64,000 nt of DNA. Origin: Rhodocytophaga aerolata. Lineage in GTDB: Bacteria; Bacteroidota; Bacteroidia; Cytophagales; 172606-1. The translations under genes and the position numbers were made by a program. Below, in pieces: positions 43,711 to 54,140 of this stretch. The DNA lies in NCBI RefSeq assembly GCF_030503435.1, contig NZ_JAUKPO010000012.1:1-64000 (forward strand). The letters are read 5' to 3'. Under the pieces are notes generated by a model. It did no database searches, was not told the DNA's origin, and was given only the letters and a program-made list of their open reading frames with translations. Each line of letters starts with the position of its first letter. Position 1 is the first letter of the stretch.

Positions 43711-45027
43711 TTAGGCTACTGCGACATTTTCTGAACGCCCCCTAATCCTTCCAGATTTCATCAGGCCTTCATAATGTCTCATTAACAAATAACTTTCAAT
43801 TTGTTGCAAAGTATCTAGTACAACTCCAACCATAATCAGCAATGAGGTTCCACCATAAAAAGCAGCAAACTCTCTAGTGATTCCGAACAAACTTGCTATA
43901 GCTGGAAAAATAGCTATAATCGCCAGAAAAATAGCTCCTGGTAATGTAATCTTAGATAAGATTTGATCGATATATTCTGTAGTTTGTGCTCCTGGCTTCA
44001 CACCTGGTATAAACCCTCCATTTTTCTTCATATCGTCCGATATGTTTTTTGGACTCACAGAGATTGCAGTATAGAAGAATGTAAACAGAATAATCAGAAC
44101 AGCAAACAATACGTTGTATTGCCATGAAGTGAAATCAGAAAATACAGCCGCCGTAGAATTGGCTAACTCACTTCTGTCTGCCCAGAAAGAAGCAACTGTT
44201 GCTGGTAGGAACATAAGTGTTTGCGCAAATATAATTGGCATAACTCCTGCCGCATTCAGCTTTAAGGGTATATATTGCCTTTGACCTCCGTATACTTTAT
44301 TTCCTATTACTTGTTTGGCATATTGTACAGGTATTCTCCGCGTGGCTTGTGTAATCATTACAACTCCCATTACTACAAAGAATAGTACTATTATCTCCAT
44401 GATAAAAAAGAGAATTCCATTGGAACCTCTTGATAAAGCTTCTCCTGAAATAGCGGCCGGGAATCTTGAGATAATTCCTATCATAATCAGCATAGAAATA
44501 CCATTTCCTATTCCTTTATCTGTAATCTTCTCGCCCAACCACATGCAGAATATAGTACCGGCCGTAAGGATAATCATTGAAGAAACCATAAAGAATGTTC
44601 TATCTATAGTGATGGCTTCATTCGGTATAGTGCTTGTAAGATAAGCAACCGATTGAGCCAGCGTTATTACTATAGTAAGATATCTTGTGTACTGATTAAG
44701 TTTTTTTCTTCCGGACTCACCTTCTTTTTGCATTTTTTGAGCTGCCGGAAGTGCTACAGTTAATAATTGTACCACAATAGATGCCGATATATACGGCATA
44801 ATGCCTAAACCAAAGATTGAGGCATTACTAAAAGCACCACCAAGTAAATTATCTAATATTCCTAGAACTCCCTCAGATCTACCAGGCAACCGGTTAGGAT
44901 TGACTCCTGGCAATACTACAAAAGAACCTAGCCGGAATATTACTAAAAACAATAGGGTATTTAAGATTCTTCTTCTTAAATCTTCTATTGAAAAAATGTT
45001 TTTAATAGTGGTGATAAATTTCTTCAT
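43711..45027 (-). CDS. secY: Preprotein translocase subunit SecY
   Basis: Channel-forming subunit of the Sec translocon, 438 residues with ten transmembrane helices. Recognisable parts are the N-terminal IEDLRRRILNTLLFLVIFRLGSFVVLPG, the plug region around GGAFSNASIFGLGIMPYISASIVVQLL, the cytoplasmic ATRRIPVQYAKQ loop, GVMPIIFAQ, and the C-terminal SYLLMRHYEGLMKSGRI. It lies between rplO and map. The length and order are normal. Confidence 0.99.
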   Translation of the reverse strand: MKKFITTIKNIFSIEDLRRRILNTLLFLVIFRLGSFVVLPGVNPNRLPGRSEGVLGILDNLLGGAFSNASIFGLGIMPYISASIVVQLLTVALPAAQKMQKEGESGRKKLNQYTRYLTIVITLAQSVAYLTSTIPNEAITIDRTFFMVSSMIILTAGTIFCMWLGEKITDKGIGNGISMLIMIGIISRFPAAISGEALSRGSNGILFFIMEIIVLFFVVMGVVMITQATRRIPVQYAKQVIGNKVYGGQRQYIPLKLNAAGVMPIIFAQTLMFLPATVASFWADRSELANSTAAVFSDFTSWQYNVLFAVLIILFTFFYTAISVSPKNISDDMKKNGGFIPGVKPGAQTTEYIDQILSKITLPGAIFLAIIAIFPAIASLFGITREFAAFYGGTSLLIMVGVVLDTLQQIESYLLMRHYEGLMKSGRIRGRSENVAVA

Positions 45028-45029
45028 AA

Positions 45030-45476
45030 TTAAATAACGCTAGCTTTTCCGCCTGCTTTTTCAATAGATGCAATAGAAGAAGCAGAGAAAGCATGTGCTT
45101 TTACCTCAACTTTAGCATTCCACTCACCTCTACCAAGCACTTTTACTAAATCATTTTTAGATACTAGTCCATGCTGTTGCATAAACTCAAAATCAATCAC
45201 CTCTACAGAATTGTCATTCAATAATGCTTGTAGTACATCCAGATTGATTGCCTTGTACGATACCCGATTGATATTTTTAAATCCAAATTTAGGTACTCTT
45301 CTTTGAAGAGGCATCTGTCCACCTTCAAATCCTTTTTTAGCTGAGTGACCTGATCTGGACTGTGCGCCTTTATGGCCACGTGTGGATGTACCGCCTTTAC
45401 CTGAACCAGTACCTCTACCTTTACGTGTTTTGTTTTTTACAGATCCTTTTGCAGGTTGTATGGAACTTAAATTCAT
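45030..45476 (-). CDS. rplO: 50S ribosomal protein L15
   Basis: 148 residues. The Gly/Lys-rich N-terminus (KNKTRKGRGTGSGKGGTSTRGHKGAQSRSGHSAKKGFEGGQMPLQRRVPKFGF) penetrates the large subunit; the C-terminal globular part ends VKAHAFSASSIASIEKAGGKASVI. It is a late assembly protein. The secY start lies 2 bases after its stop. Confidence 0.99.
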   Translation of the reverse strand: MNLSSIQPAKGSVKNKTRKGRGTGSGKGGTSTRGHKGAQSRSGHSAKKGFEGGQMPLQRRVPKFGFKNINRVSYKAINLDVLQALLNDNSVEVIDFEFMQQHGLVSKNDLVKVLGRGEWNAKVEVKAHAFSASSIASIEKAGGKASVI

Positions 45477-45478
45477 TG

Positions 45479-45658
45479 CTATATTTCGTTAACAGTAACC
45501 AAATGTTTTACTTTTTCTATCATTCCGGCAATTTGCGGAGTGTTTTCTACCTCTACACTTTTATTAATTTTCCCTAAACCTAATGCTTTAACTGTTAGCT
45601 TTTGATTTTTGGGCCTATCTATAGTGCTCTTGATCTGTGTAATTTTAACTTTTGCCAT
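45479..45658 (-). CDS. rpmD: 50S ribosomal protein L30
   Basis: A 59-codon gene read directly from the minus strand: it starts [20 protein letters not shown] and continues with the conserved [21 protein letters not shown], ending HLVTVNEI. This is the L30 ferredoxin-like fold of the large subunit. It lies between rpsE (5-base gap) and rplO (2-base gap), exactly where the spc operon places it. The small size explains why length filters miss it. Confidence 0.98.
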   Translation of the reverse strand: MAKVKITQIKSTIDRPKNQKLTVKALGLGKINKSVEVENTPQIAGMIEKVKHLVTVNEI

Positions 45659-45663
45659 GGTTT

Positions 45664-46182
45664 TTATCCATTAAAAACTTTTGTCAATGCTACACCTCTT
45701 TGGTGTGCTACTGTGTGAGGAGCACGCATCTTCAGTAATGCATCGAAGGTTGCTTTCACTACGTTGTGAGGATTAGATGATCCTTTAGACTTAGCCAATA
45801 CGTCTTTAATTCCGGCACTTTCTAAAACAGCACGCATTGCACCGCCGGCAATAACACCGGTACCTGCTGCGGCTGGTTTTAAAAGCACAAAACCTCCACT
45901 ATATTTACCAAGTATTTCATGGGGTACAGTTGCTTTCAATACAGGAACCTTAATCAAGTTCTTCTTAGCATCTTCTATACCTTTTGTAATAGCATCTGTT
46001 ACTTCATTGGCTTTGCCCAATCCATATCCTACTACGCCATTACTATCGCCAACAACCACAATAGCTGAAAAACTAAATCTACGGCCTCCTTTTACTACTT
46101 TAGCAACACGTTTAATGGCTACAACCCGTTCTTTCAGGTCTGCTTCGCTTGCTTTTACTGATCTGATATTAATCTGAGACAT
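45664..46182 (-). CDS. rpsE: 30S ribosomal protein S5
   Basis: 172 residues. The dsRNA-binding-like N-terminal domain ([46 protein letters not shown]) and the C-terminal domain ([44 protein letters not shown]) are typical. S5 is involved in decoding fidelity and mRNA unwinding at the entry channel. It lies 8 bases after rplR. Confidence 0.99.
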   Translation of the reverse strand: MSQINIRSVKASEADLKERVVAIKRVAKVVKGGRRFSFSAIVVVGDSNGVVGYGLGKANEVTDAITKGIEDAKKNLIKVPVLKATVPHEILGKYSGGFVLLKPAAAGTGVIAGGAMRAVLESAGIKDVLAKSKGSSNPHNVVKATFDALLKMRAPHTVAHQRGVALTKVFNG

Positions 46183-46190
46183 ATCTTATA

Positions 46191-46538
46191 TTAAAATTTA
46201 AGTCCTCCTTCACGCGCACCTTCAGCCAAAGCTTTTACTTTTCCGTGGAATAAGTAACCGCCTCTATCAAATACCACGGTTGAGATACCATTGGAAACGG
46301 CTTTTTCAGCTAGTTTTTTTCCAACGTTTTTGGAGATCTCTATATTCAATCCTTTTGATTCAATTTCTTTCGATGATGCACTTACTAATGTTTTGCCAGA
46401 CATATCATCTATTATCTGAGCATATACACCGGTATTGGAGCGAAATACAGATAACCTTGGTTTTTCAGCAGTTCCTGAAACTTTGCTACGTATACTTTTT
46501 TTGATACGTGTTCTTCTATTTTCTTTCTGATTAGCCAT
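46191..46538 (-). CDS. rplR: 50S ribosomal protein L18
   Basis: 115 residues, normal length. The basic N-terminus ([37 protein letters not shown]) and the C-terminal [30 protein letters not shown] are diagnostic. L18 binds 5S rRNA in the central protuberance. The gene is packed 5 bases after rplF. Confidence 0.99.
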   Translation of the reverse strand: MANQKENRRTRIKKSIRSKVSGTAEKPRLSVFRSNTGVYAQIIDDMSGKTLVSASSKEIESKGLNIEISKNVGKKLAEKAVSNGISTVVFDRGGYLFHGKVKALAEGAREGGLKF

Positions 46539-46543
46539 TTTAC

Positions 46544-47101
46544 TTATTTTTTAGAAGCTGTTTTACCTGCTTTTCTTCTTACTGTTTCACCAGCAGTGCG
46601 AACACCTTTACCTTTGTAAGGTTCTACTTTACGCAATGACTTTATTTTTGCAGCTACTTGTCCAAGCAACTGCTTATCAATACCCTCTAAGGTAATAGTA
46701 GGATTTTTTCCTTTTTCAGTGAGAGTGGTTACTTTTATTTCTTTAGGTATCGCTAAGAAGATGTTATGTGAATACCCAAGACTTAATTCTAGTATATTGT
46801 TGGTAGCAGTAGCTTTATAACCAACCCCTACAATTTCTAATTGTGTTTTATAGCCATTGCTAACGCCTTCTACCATGTTATTTACCAAAGCTCTGTATAA
46901 CCCATGCAATGCTTTATGGCGTTTTTGCTCAGTAGGACGTTCAACGATAATTTCTCCATCAACTGTAGAAACTCGTATATCCGGGTCTACTTCTTGTGTT
47001 AGGGTTCCTTTTGGACCTTTAACAGTTACTATATTATCGGAGGCCACACTTAACGTTACATTGGCAGGCAGTGTGATCGGTTTTTTTCCAATTCTAGACA
47101 T
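46544..47101 (-). CDS. rplF: 50S ribosomal protein L6
   Basis: 185 residues, with the two duplicated alpha/beta domains ([19 protein letters not shown] and the C-terminal [37 protein letters not shown]). It sits near the GTPase-associated centre of the large subunit. The gene lies 12 bases after rpsH. Confidence 0.99.
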   Translation of the reverse strand: MSRIGKKPITLPANVTLSVASDNIVTVKGPKGTLTQEVDPDIRVSTVDGEIIVERPTEQKRHKALHGLYRALVNNMVEGVSNGYKTQLEIVGVGYKATATNNILELSLGYSHNIFLAIPKEIKVTTLTEKGKNPTITLEGIDKQLLGQVAAKIKSLRKVEPYKGKGVRTAGETVRRKAGKTASKK

Positions 47102-47113
47102 TGTCTTTTTTTA

Positions 47114-47509
47114 TTAATAAACGTAGCACAATACTTCTCCACCTACATTATATTGTCTTGCTTCTTTATCTGTAATTACCCCTTTGGATGTAGACAAAAT
47201 GGCAATACCTAAGCCATTAAGTACTCGGGGTAATTCCTCTGCATTGACATATTTTCTTAAACCAGGTTTGCTGATTCTCTCTAGTTTAACAATAGCAGAC
47301 TGTTTATCCTGGGGATTATACTTCAAAGCTATTTTGATAGTACCCTGTACTGAACTATCATCAAATTTATAATTTTGAATATATCCTTTATCATGCAGCA
47401 CCTTAGTAATTTCTTTCTTTAGGTTGGATGCAGGTATTTCTACTATTCTATGTTTAGCCTTTATGGCATTTCTCACTCTGGTCAAATAATCGGCTATTGG
47501 ATCAGTCAT
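47114..47509 (-). CDS. rpsH: 30S ribosomal protein S8
   Basis: 131 residues. Starts [20 protein letters not shown], and the C-terminal [28 protein letters not shown] is diagnostic. S8 is a primary 16S binder and, in E. coli, the translational repressor of the spc operon. Here it is preceded by an unusually long 93-base gap with a hairpin and an exact TAATTTTG element, instead of the near-zero spacing of the neighbouring genes. Confidence 0.99.
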   Translation of the reverse strand: MTDPIADYLTRVRNAIKAKHRIVEIPASNLKKEITKVLHDKGYIQNYKFDDSSVQGTIKIALKYNPQDKQSAIVKLERISKPGLRKYVNAEELPRVLNGLGIAILSTSKGVITDKEARQYNVGGEVLCYVY

Positions 47510-47532
47510 CGTATGTGATATTTAATACAAAA

Positions 47533-47564
47533 CCGTTTCGTTTTGAAACGGGCTTGCAAAATTA
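47533..47564 (-). promoter_or_regulatory. Internal promoter element and leader hairpin upstream of rpsH
   Basis: On the minus strand an exact TAATTTTG -7 box (47564-47557) is followed six bases later by the hairpin CCGTTTC / GAAACGG (47551-47533, 5-base loop). If the box is active, transcription would start at about the foot of the hairpin, giving a leader of roughly 40 bases before the rpsH ATG. No TTG -33 box is evident. Confidence 0.45.
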
Positions 47565-47602
47565 GTAATTTAGATGATAAAAAAAAAGTAAATATATAAT
47601 TT

Positions 47603-47872
47603 TTACCAGCTTGCTTTTGTTACACCTGGTATTTTACCATCTGATGCCATCTCCCGGAAAGTTACCCTGGAAATACCAAATTTCCGTATGAACCCTCTTG
47701 GTCTGCCAGTCAAACGGCATCTATTATGCAATCTCACAGGAGAAGCATTACGTGGAAGTTTATCTAAAGCTTCGTAATCACCTGCTTCTTTCAATGCTGC
47801 CCTTTTAGTTGCATATTTAGCAACTAACTTTTCTCTTTTACGCTCACGCGCTTTTACAGATTCTTTTGCCAT
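47603..47872 (-). CDS. rpsN: 30S ribosomal protein S14
   Basis: 89 residues: the long, zinc-independent form, with [44 protein letters not shown] at the C-terminus and no CxxC pairs. S14 helps assemble the 30S head. It lies 9 bases after rplE and is followed by an exceptional 93-base gap before rpsH. Confidence 0.99.
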   Translation of the reverse strand: MAKESVKARERKREKLVAKYATKRAALKEAGDYEALDKLPRNASPVRLHNRCRLTGRPRGFIRKFGISRVTFREMASDGKIPGVTKASW

Positions 47873-47881
47873 TTTTTTGTA

Positions 47882-48436
47882 TTATTTCTTTTGATTTGCA
47901 AAAGGCATTCCTAATGCTTTCAATAATTCTAAACTTTCTTCGTCTGTCTGAGCAGTAGTTACAAAAGTAATATCCATACCTGAAATACGGGTTACCTTAT
48001 CTATGCTAATCTCCGGAAAAATAATCTGTTCTTTAACTCCTAAGGTATAATTTCCGCGTCCGTCGAATCCTTTATCGCTAATTCCTTTAAAATCTCTTAC
48101 CCTTGGTAAAGCAACCGTTGTTAGGCGATCAAGAAATTCATACATTTTATCTCCCCTTAAAGTTACTTTGGCGCCTATCGGCATATTCTCCCGTAACTTA
48201 AAGTTTGAAATAGCCTTCTTAGAAATAGTAGGTACTGCTTTCTGCCCTGATATCGTAGTTAACTCTTCTACACCTACATCTACTAACTTTTTATCTGCTA
48301 CAGCTGCACCAATACCTTTGTTGATTACAACTTTAGTAAGTTTTGGTACCTGCATAATAGATTTATACCCAAACTTATTTTTTAAGCCGGGCACAATCTC
48401 CTGTAGATATTTATCTTTTAATCTTGGATTAGCCAT
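47882..48436 (-). CDS. rplE: 50S ribosomal protein L5
   Basis: 184 residues. Contains [24 protein letters not shown], the [21 protein letters not shown] signature and [34 protein letters not shown]5 holds 5S rRNA and contacts S13 in an inter-subunit bridge. Its start overlaps the end of rplX by 8 bases, suggesting translational coupling. Confidence 0.99.
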   Translation of the reverse strand: MANPRLKDKYLQEIVPGLKNKFGYKSIMQVPKLTKVVINKGIGAAVADKKLVDVGVEELTTISGQKAVPTISKKAISNFKLRENMPIGAKVTLRGDKMYEFLDRLTTVALPRVRDFKGISDKGFDGRGNYTLGVKEQIIFPEISIDKVTRISGMDITFVTTAQTDEESLELLKALGMPFANQKK

Positions 48437-48764
48437 TTTTGATTATTTCTCCGGTTTTTTTAGAATACCTTTGTAATTTTCCCTTATCATCCAACTTGCG
48501 TCCTACCTTAGTGGGTTTGCCATTTGTTGGGTCCACCAATGCCAGGTTGCTGATGTGTATCGGTGCTTCTTTTTTCTCTATACCTCCATTAGGAGTATTA
48601 GCAGAAGGTTTAATATGCTTTGATACTACATTTATTCCCTCTACAGTAGCACGGTATTTTTCAACGTGTATTTCCAACACTTTACCGGTTTTACCGCGGG
48701 AGTTACCAGAAATGACCTGAACTGTATCGCCTTTTCTGATTTTTATTTTTATCTTCTTCTCCAT
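48429..48764 (-). CDS. rplX: 50S ribosomal protein L24
   Basis: 111 residues with the KOW motif [37 protein letters not shown] and the [20 protein letters not shown] segment. L24 is an early assembly initiator near the exit tunnel. It overlaps rplE by 8 bases and begins 2 bases after the rplN stop. Confidence 0.99.
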   Translation of the reverse strand: MEKKIKIKIRKGDTVQVISGNSRGKTGKVLEIHVEKYRATVEGINVVSKHIKPSANTPNGGIEKKEAPIHISNLALVDPTNGKPTKVGRKLDDKGKLQRYSKKTGEIIKNG

Positions 48765-48766
48765 AA

Positions 48767-49135
48767 TTATAGTACCTCAGGGGCTAATGATACAATTTTC
48801 ATGAATTGCTTCTCCCGAAGCTCGCGAGCCACAGGACCAAAAATACGAGTTCCCCGTGGTTCATCATTATTATTTAATAAAACTGCTGCGTTATCCTCGA
48901 ATCTGATGTATGAACCGTCTTTACGGCGTACTTCTTTGGTTGTGCGTACAATAACAGCTTTAGAAACTGTGCCTTTTTTTAAATTGCTAGAGGTAAGAGC
49001 AGATTTAACTGTGACAACTATTTTGTCTCCAATAGAAGCATATTTTTTCTTGGTACCACCCAATACACGTATTACGAGTACTTCTTTTGCACCGCTGTTA
49101 TCGGCTACATTTAGCCTTGACTCTTGCTGTATCAT
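48767..49135 (-). CDS. rplN: 50S ribosomal protein L14
   Basis: 122 residues, exact family length. [37 protein letters not shown] and [26 protein letters not shown] are diagnostic. L14 forms inter-subunit bridges and is the binding site for silencing factor RsfS. It lies 2 bases after rpsQ. Confidence 0.99.
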   Translation of the reverse strand: MIQQESRLNVADNSGAKEVLVIRVLGGTKKKYASIGDKIVVTVKSALTSSNLKKGTVSKAVIVRTTKEVRRKDGSYIRFEDNAAVLLNNNDEPRGTRIFGPVARELREKQFMKIVSLAPEVL

Positions 49136-49137
49136 GA

Positions 49138-49398
49138 TTATTTAGCCTTTTCAATTATTTCTATTAATCTCCAGCGCTTATTTTTACTAAGCGGACGAGT
49201 TTCCATTATCCGGACAGTATCACCAATCCCACATTCATTGTTCTCGTCGTGAGCCATTAACTTGGTGGTTTTGTTCATAAACTTTCCGTAAATGGGATGC
49301 TTCACTTTACGTTGTATGGCAACAGTAATAGATTTTGTCATCTTATTACTGGTAACCTTACCTACTCTTTCTTTTCTGACGTTTCTTATTTGCTCCAT
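49138..49398 (-). CDS. rpsQ: 30S ribosomal protein S17
   Basis: 86 residues from the ATG at 49398 ([20 protein letters not shown]). A TTG two codons earlier is possible but not needed. The OB-fold core with [57 protein letters not shown] is typical. S17 binds the lower 16S rRNA body. Confidence 0.98.
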   Translation of the reverse strand: MEQIRNVRKERVGKVTSNKMTKSITVAIQRKVKHPIYGKFMNKTTKLMAHDENNECGIGDTVRIMETRPLSKNKRWRLIEIIEKAK

Positions 49399-49407
49399 TT
49401 TCAAAAA

Positions 49408-49608
49408 CTATTTTGCTTTAGCAAGCTGTTTTGCTCGTAATTCTGTTTGTATACGGGCAATGGCTCTTCTGCTTGCCCTTACCTTCATTGGGTTTTCAAT
49501 AGGAGATATTGCGTGAGCAAACTTCAACTTTGTTAAAGATTCCTGCTCCTGAGTCAATTTCTCTTGTAACTCCTCAATGCTAAGCGATTTTATATCCTCT
49601 TTTTTCAT
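49408..49608 (-). CDS. rpmC: 50S ribosomal protein L29
   Basis: 66 residues of two antiparallel helices: MKKEDIKSLSIEELQEKLTQEQESLTKLKFAHAISPIENPMKVRASRRAIARIQTEL. L29 lies at the tunnel exit near the SRP and trigger-factor site. It follows rplP by 10 bases. Confidence 0.98.
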   Translation of the reverse strand: MKKEDIKSLSIEELQEKLTQEQESLTKLKFAHAISPIENPMKVRASRRAIARIQTELRAKQLAKAK

Positions 49609-49618
49609 GATCTTCTCT

Positions 49619-50038
49619 CTATTCTACGTAATCTCTACGTACAACAAATTTAGTTTTGATTGGTAATTTCTGAGCAGCCAGACGTAGAGCTTCACTTGCT
49701 AATTCAGTGCTGACACCGGTAGCTTCAAACAAGATAGTGCCTGGTTTTACCACGGCAACCCAATATTCAGGAGCTCCTTTACCTTTACCCATACGTACTT
49801 CAGCAGGTTTTTTGGTGATAGGTTTATCAGGGAAAATACGTATCCATACTTGTCCTTCTCTTTTCATAGCTCTAGTCATAGAGATACGAGCTGCCTCAAT
49901 CTGACGGCTGGTAATCCATCCTGCTTCAAGCGATTTTACTGCAAAAGAACCGAAAGCAATAGAATGTCCTCTAGAGGCTATTCCTTTCACTCTGCCCTTT
50001 TGCATTTTTCTAAATTTCGTTCTTTTCGGCTGTAACAT
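49619..50038 (-). CDS. rplP: 50S ribosomal protein L16
   Basis: 139 residues, normal length. [52 protein letters not shown] and [37 protein letters not shown] are characteristic. L16 shapes the A-site finger region of the large subunit. It follows rpsC after 92 bases, a slightly wide gap. Confidence 0.99.
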   Translation of the reverse strand: MLQPKRTKFRKMQKGRVKGIASRGHSIAFGSFAVKSLEAGWITSRQIEAARISMTRAMKREGQVWIRIFPDKPITKKPAEVRMGKGKGAPEYWVAVVKPGTILFEATGVSTELASEALRLAAQKLPIKTKFVVRRDYVE

Positions 50039-50130
50039 CGTTATTGTGTAATTAGTTTTGTTTGTTAGTTTTAGCCGGTGACTTATTTATTATCAGCTTA
50101 AATCAGCACTGCTAAACCTAGTCTTTAATA

Positions 50131-50991
50131 TTATCTTCTCTTTTTCGGACCACCTTGACCTTGACCTCTGCCTCTGTCATTTCTGTTATTACCACCTCTA
50201 TCACCACCCTTATTATCTCCATCAGTTCTTTTTCTTCCTTCACCCCGATCGAAATCTCCTCTTCCACCTTCTCTTCTTTTGCCACCACGTTCATTTCCGG
50301 AGGCCTGTTGTGATTGTCCGGCTGCATTAGCAGAAGCACTCGCTTGATTAGGAGTTAGGTCACGTTTGCCGAAAACTTCTCCTTTAAATATCCATACTTT
50401 GATACCTATCTTGCCATATACTGTATGTGCTTCAGATATTGCATAATCAATATCAGCTCTTAAAGTATGTAAGGGAATCCGTCCTTCTCTGTATTGTTCA
50501 GAACGAGCCATTTCAGCACCGCCTAAGCGACCAGATACTTTCACACGTATACCTTGAGCACCTACACGCATAGCAGAAGAAATTGCTTGCTTCATTGCAC
50601 GACGGTAAGAAATTCTAGCTTCCAGCTGTTGGGCAATTGCTTCACCAACCAGTTTAGCATCTATCTCCGGGCGTTTGATTTCAAATATGTTAATTTGAAC
50701 ATCTTTGCCAGTAAGTTTTTTCAACTCTTCTTTTACTTTCTCTACCTCTATACCGTTCTTACCTATTACTACACCAGGACGAGCTGTATTGATGGTTAAA
50801 GTTATCCGCTTTAAAGTTCTTTCAATAATTACTTTAGCAATGCCGCCTTTTGGAATACGGGCAAGCACATATTTGCGGATTTTTTCATCCTCTACTAGTT
50901 TGTCAGCAAACGTTTTGCCTCCATACCAATTAGAATCCCATCCTTTAACTATACCTAGTCTTAGTCCGGTAGGATTAACTTTTTGTCCCAT
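50131..50991 (-). CDS. rpsC: 30S ribosomal protein S3 with long Arg/Gly-rich tail
   Basis: 286 residues. The conserved part (KH domain with [23 protein letters not shown], and the C-terminal [28 protein letters not shown] domain) ends near residue 212. The last 75 residues are an Ala/Gln then Arg/Gly/Asp-rich tail ([19 protein letters not shown] and similar), well beyond the 233-residue E. coli protein. The start overlaps the rplV stop by one base (TAATG), implying translational coupling. S3 lies at the mRNA entry tunnel. Confidence 0.98.
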   Translation of the reverse strand: MGQKVNPTGLRLGIVKGWDSNWYGGKTFADKLVEDEKIRKYVLARIPKGGIAKVIIERTLKRITLTINTARPGVVIGKNGIEVEKVKEELKKLTGKDVQINIFEIKRPEIDAKLVGEAIAQQLEARISYRRAMKQAISSAMRVGAQGIRVKVSGRLGGAEMARSEQYREGRIPLHTLRADIDYAISEAHTVYGKIGIKVWIFKGEVFGKRDLTPNQASASANAAGQSQQASGNERGGKRREGGRGDFDRGEGRKRTDGDNKGGDRGGNNRNDRGRGQGQGGPKKRR

Positions 50992-51389
50992 TACTTATTA
51001 TCTTTATCTTGGTTAGTACTAGTTTCTGTCTCTGCAAACTCTACCGGAGCAAAAGAATCAACGATCAGCGTAATATGATTTGAACGCTTACGTATTCTGT
51101 GTCCTCTGCCTTGTGGTGCTGGCCTTAATCTTTTCAACATCCGGCCACCGTCTACAAATATGGTTTTTATATATAAGTCAGCCTCTTCTATACGGGCTCC
51201 TTCGTTTTTTGCCTGCCAATTAGCCACAGCAGAAAGTAACAAGCTTTCTATTTGTGTAGCACCTATTTTAGGCTGAAACTTTAATATGCTTAATGCTTTA
51301 TTTACTCGTTGTCCTCTTACCAGGTCGGCCACTAATCTCATTTTGCGAGGGGAAGTGGGTACGTTTCTTAGTTTAGCTACTGCTTCCAT
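50991..51389 (-). CDS. rplV: 50S ribosomal protein L22
   Basis: 132 residues. Starts [38 protein letters not shown] and carries the tunnel-constriction loop [36 protein letters not shown], the place of macrolide-resistance changes in other bacteria. It shares one base with rpsC (TAATG). Confidence 0.99.
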   Translation of the reverse strand: MEAVAKLRNVPTSPRKMRLVADLVRGQRVNKALSILKFQPKIGATQIESLLLSAVANWQAKNEGARIEEADLYIKTIFVDGGRMLKRLRPAPQGRGHRIRKRSNHITLIVDSFAPVEFAETETSTNQDKDNK

Positions 51390-51394
51390 GATAA

Positions 51395-51673
51395 TTATTT
51401 TTTACCTTTATCCTTTTTAGCTACGTGACCTCTGAAATTTCTGGTAGGGGCAAATTCGCCTAACTTATGTCCTACCATGTTTTCTGTAACATATACCGGT
51501 ATAAATTTATTACCATTATGCACAGCAAATGTATGTCCTACAAAATCAGGTGAAATCATTGACCGACGGGACCAGGTCTTGATAACTGATTTTTTTCCTG
51601 AGTCATTCATAGCTTGTACTTTTTTGTCAAGCCTGTAATCTATATAAGGTCCCTTTTTTAATGAACGTCCCAT
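51395..51673 (-). CDS. rpsS: 30S ribosomal protein S19
   Basis: 92 residues, exact family length: [62 protein letters not shown] and [21 protein letters not shown]19 contacts A-site tRNA from the 30S head. Its ATG overlaps the rplB stop by one base (TAATG). Confidence 0.99.
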   Translation of the reverse strand: MGRSLKKGPYIDYRLDKKVQAMNDSGKKSVIKTWSRRSMISPDFVGHTFAVHNGNKFIPVYVTENMVGHKLGEFAPTRNFRGHVAKKDKGKK

Positions 51674-52497
51674 TATTTTTTCTTCCTGCTTATAATTAAT
51701 CTGTTAGAATATTTTTTCTTGCTACGAGTTTTCTTGCCTTTCGCCAATAAACCGTTTCTTGAACGTGGGTGACCACCAGAAGACTTACCTTCACCACCAC
51801 CCATTGGATGGTCTACAGGGTTCATAGCAACACCTCTTGTACGTGGACGGATACCTAACCAACGGCTTCTACCAGCTTTTCCAATGCTTACATTCATATG
51901 GTCAGCATTAGAAACAGAGCCCACAGTTGCTATACAAGTAACGAGTACCATACGCATTTCACCAGAAGGCATCTTCAGGGTAGCATATTTGCCATCACGT
52001 GCTAACAACTGAGCATACGTTCCAGCACTACGCGCCATTGACCCGCCACCACCTGGACGAATCTCAATATTATGTACAATTGTACCTAATGGAATAGCCG
52101 AAAGTGGCAGAGCATTTCCTACTTCTGGGGCTACACTTGCACCGGAAATAACTGTTTGGCCAACTGTAATGCCTTCCGGAGCAATAATATATCTTTTTTC
52201 ACCGTCTTCATATTGCAGCAATGCAATCCGGGCAGAACGGTTAGGATCGTATTCTACGGTTTGTACAGTAGCAGGTACGTCAAATTTATTTCTTTTGAAA
52301 TCTATTATTCTGTATCTCTTCTTATGTCCACCACCTATGTAGCGCATAGTGAGCCTACCGGAATCGTTTCTACCACCAGATTTTTTGATGGCTACAGTTA
52401 ATGACTTTTCAGGCTTGTCTGTTGTGATCTCAGTAAATGCCGGAGCTACTCTAAATCTTTGCCCTGGTGTAACTGGTCTTAGTTTTCTTACTGCCAT
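51673..52497 (-). CDS. rplB: 50S ribosomal protein L2
   Basis: 274 residues, normal length. The [26 protein letters not shown] motif near the C-terminus contains the histidine needed for peptidyl transferase assembly. The N-terminal [28 protein letters not shown] and central [35 protein letters not shown] are also typical. It is followed by rpsS with a one-base overlap. Confidence 0.99.
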   Translation of the reverse strand: MAVRKLRPVTPGQRFRVAPAFTEITTDKPEKSLTVAIKKSGGRNDSGRLTMRYIGGGHKKRYRIIDFKRNKFDVPATVQTVEYDPNRSARIALLQYEDGEKRYIIAPEGITVGQTVISGASVAPEVGNALPLSAIPLGTIVHNIEIRPGGGGSMARSAGTYAQLLARDGKYATLKMPSGEMRMVLVTCIATVGSVSNADHMNVSIGKAGRSRWLGIRPRTRGVAMNPVDHPMGGGEGKSSGGHPRSRNGLLAKGKKTRSKKKYSNRLIISRKKK

Positions 52498-52572
52498 TTT
52501 ATTGTTAATATATGGAGTTATAAATGTTTCTAACCTTTACAGGTAGCTTATAACTCTCGGTGTACATAATGT

Positions 52573-52860
52573 TTATATACCACTGTAGAAATCTATCACT
52601 TCGCCTTCAGCTACTGATACAATAGCTTTTTTGAAAGTGGAAGTTCTACCTGAAATTACTTTTGTAGAAGTGTATTTGGTTTTGGCTTTTCCTTGGTAGC
52701 GGATTGTTCGCACAGTTTCCACTTTCACTCCATACATTTTTTCTACCGCTTTTTTTATCTCTATTTTATTGGCGTTTGCATCGACTATAAAGCCATATTT
52801 GCCCTTTTCATTTAATGCGGCCACTTTTTCTGTAACCAATGGTCTTTTTAAAACACTCAT
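52573..52860 (-). CDS. rplW: 50S ribosomal protein L23
   Basis: 95 residues: LKRPLVTEKVAALNEKGKYGFIVDANANKIEIKKAVEKMYGVKVETVRTIRYQGK. L23 is the docking site for trigger factor and SRP at the tunnel exit. It follows rplD by 6 bases; the gap to rplB is 75 bases. Confidence 0.98.
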   Translation of the reverse strand: MSVLKRPLVTEKVAALNEKGKYGFIVDANANKIEIKKAVEKMYGVKVETVRTIRYQGKAKTKYTSTKVISGRTSTFKKAIVSVAEGEVIDFYSGI

Positions 52861-52866
52861 CGCTTT

Positions 52867-53493
52867 TTATTTAAAAAGTTCTTCAATTCTTGGCAGCGAG
52901 CTTTCGCTGATAAATAGCCTATCCGCATGTAATAATTCATAAGTATTCAACTGGTTTACAGTTGTTACCCTAGCTTTAGGCAAATTCCGGCTAGACAAGT
53001 ATACGTTTGTATTTACCTCGTTAAGCACAAAAAGTGTTTTTTGATCTACAGCTGAAAAATTCTGTAAGAACTTCAGATAGTCTTTTGTTTTTGGTGCATC
53101 AAGCGTAAAATCTTCCAATACGGCAATAGCTGTAGTAGACGCTTTATACGCTAAAGCAGATTTTCTAGCAAGAGCTTTTACCTTCTTATTCAATTTAAAG
53201 CTATAGTCTCTCGGCCTTGGACCGAATACCCGGCCACCACCTTTATATAAAGGATTTTTGATGCTACCCTTACGTGAACCACCAGTACCCTTTTGCTTAT
53301 GAAGCTTTTTAGTAGATCCAGAGATTTCACCTCTCTCTTTAGACTTATGTGTGCCTTGTCTTTGATTAGCCAAGTATTGCTTTACATCCAAATAGATGGC
53401 ATGATCATTTGGTGTGATACCAAATATTTCATCTGGCAGGTTTACTTTTCTGCCTGTATCTTTTCCTGTATTATTTAAAACTGAAATTTCCAT
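52867..53493 (-). CDS. rplD: 50S ribosomal protein L4
   Basis: 208 residues. Contains the tunnel loop [59 protein letters not shown] and the globular C-terminal part. In E. coli L4 represses the S10 operon by binding its leader; here the leader would be the one in front of rplC. It lies 4 bases after rplC. Confidence 0.99.
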   Translation of the reverse strand: MEISVLNNTGKDTGRKVNLPDEIFGITPNDHAIYLDVKQYLANQRQGTHKSKERGEISGSTKKLHKQKGTGGSRKGSIKNPLYKGGGRVFGPRPRDYSFKLNKKVKALARKSALAYKASTTAIAVLEDFTLDAPKTKDYLKFLQNFSAVDQKTLFVLNEVNTNVYLSSRNLPKARVTTVNQLNTYELLHADRLFISESSLPRIEELFK

Positions 53494-53497
53494 AGGT

Positions 53498-54118
53498 TTA
53501 CTTCTGTAAAATTACCAGTGAATTTTTAGCTCCGGGTACAGATCCACTGATCAAAATCAGGTTCTGTTCAGGAATTACTCGTATCACCTTTAGGTTCTGA
53601 ATTGTTACTCTATCTCCACCGGTACGGCCTGCCATTCTTGTTCCCGGGAAAACTCTTGATGGAAACGAAGAGGCACCTACCGAACCAGGGTGACGCTGGC
53701 GGTTGTGCTGACCGTGTGTTTGGCCACCCACACCACTAAATCCATGGCGTTTTACTACACCTTGAAAACCTTTACCTTTGGAAGTACCTACGGCGTCAAC
53801 AAATTCTCCTTCTTTGAAGACATCTGCTACTGTTATTGTATCGCCCAAATTTACAGCGTTAGCAAAATCTTTAAATTCTACTAACTTACGTTTTGCAGTG
53901 GTACCAGCTTTTTTAAGATGGCCTAATAAAGCTTTAGGTGCATTTTTTTCTTTCGCATCTCCATAAGCTAATTGTACTGCCACGTAACCGTCTGTTTCTA
54001 CAGTCTTCACTTGCGTAACTACGCAAGGACCAGCCTCCACCACTGTGCATGGAACACTTGTTCCATCGGCACTATAGATGCTAGTCATTCCGATTTTTTT
54101 ACCAATTATACCAGACAT
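53498..54118 (-). CDS. rplC: 50S ribosomal protein L3
   Basis: 206 residues. [39 protein letters not shown] and [50 protein letters not shown] are characteristic. L3 is one of the first proteins in 50S assembly. It is the first gene after a terminator, a strong promoter and a hairpin leader, so it begins a transcription unit separate from rpsJ. Confidence 0.99.
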   Translation of the reverse strand: MSGIIGKKIGMTSIYSADGTSVPCTVVEAGPCVVTQVKTVETDGYVAVQLAYGDAKEKNAPKALLGHLKKAGTTAKRKLVEFKDFANAVNLGDTITVADVFKEGEFVDAVGTSKGKGFQGVVKRHGFSGVGGQTHGQHNRQRHPGSVGASSFPSRVFPGTRMAGRTGGDRVTIQNLKVIRVIPEQNLILISGSVPGAKNSLVILQK

Positions 54119-54140
54119 TTTTTATATGATATTTAATAAC

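Noticed and set aside
48666-49145. 159-codon plus-strand frame opposite rplX/rplN
   Set aside because: It is antisense to two ribosomal genes, has no start signal and its composition is a shadow of their codons.
50118-50339. 73-codon minus-strand frame in the S3 tail region
   Set aside because: It is an alternative frame of the low-complexity tail of rpsC, which is in a clear conserved frame.
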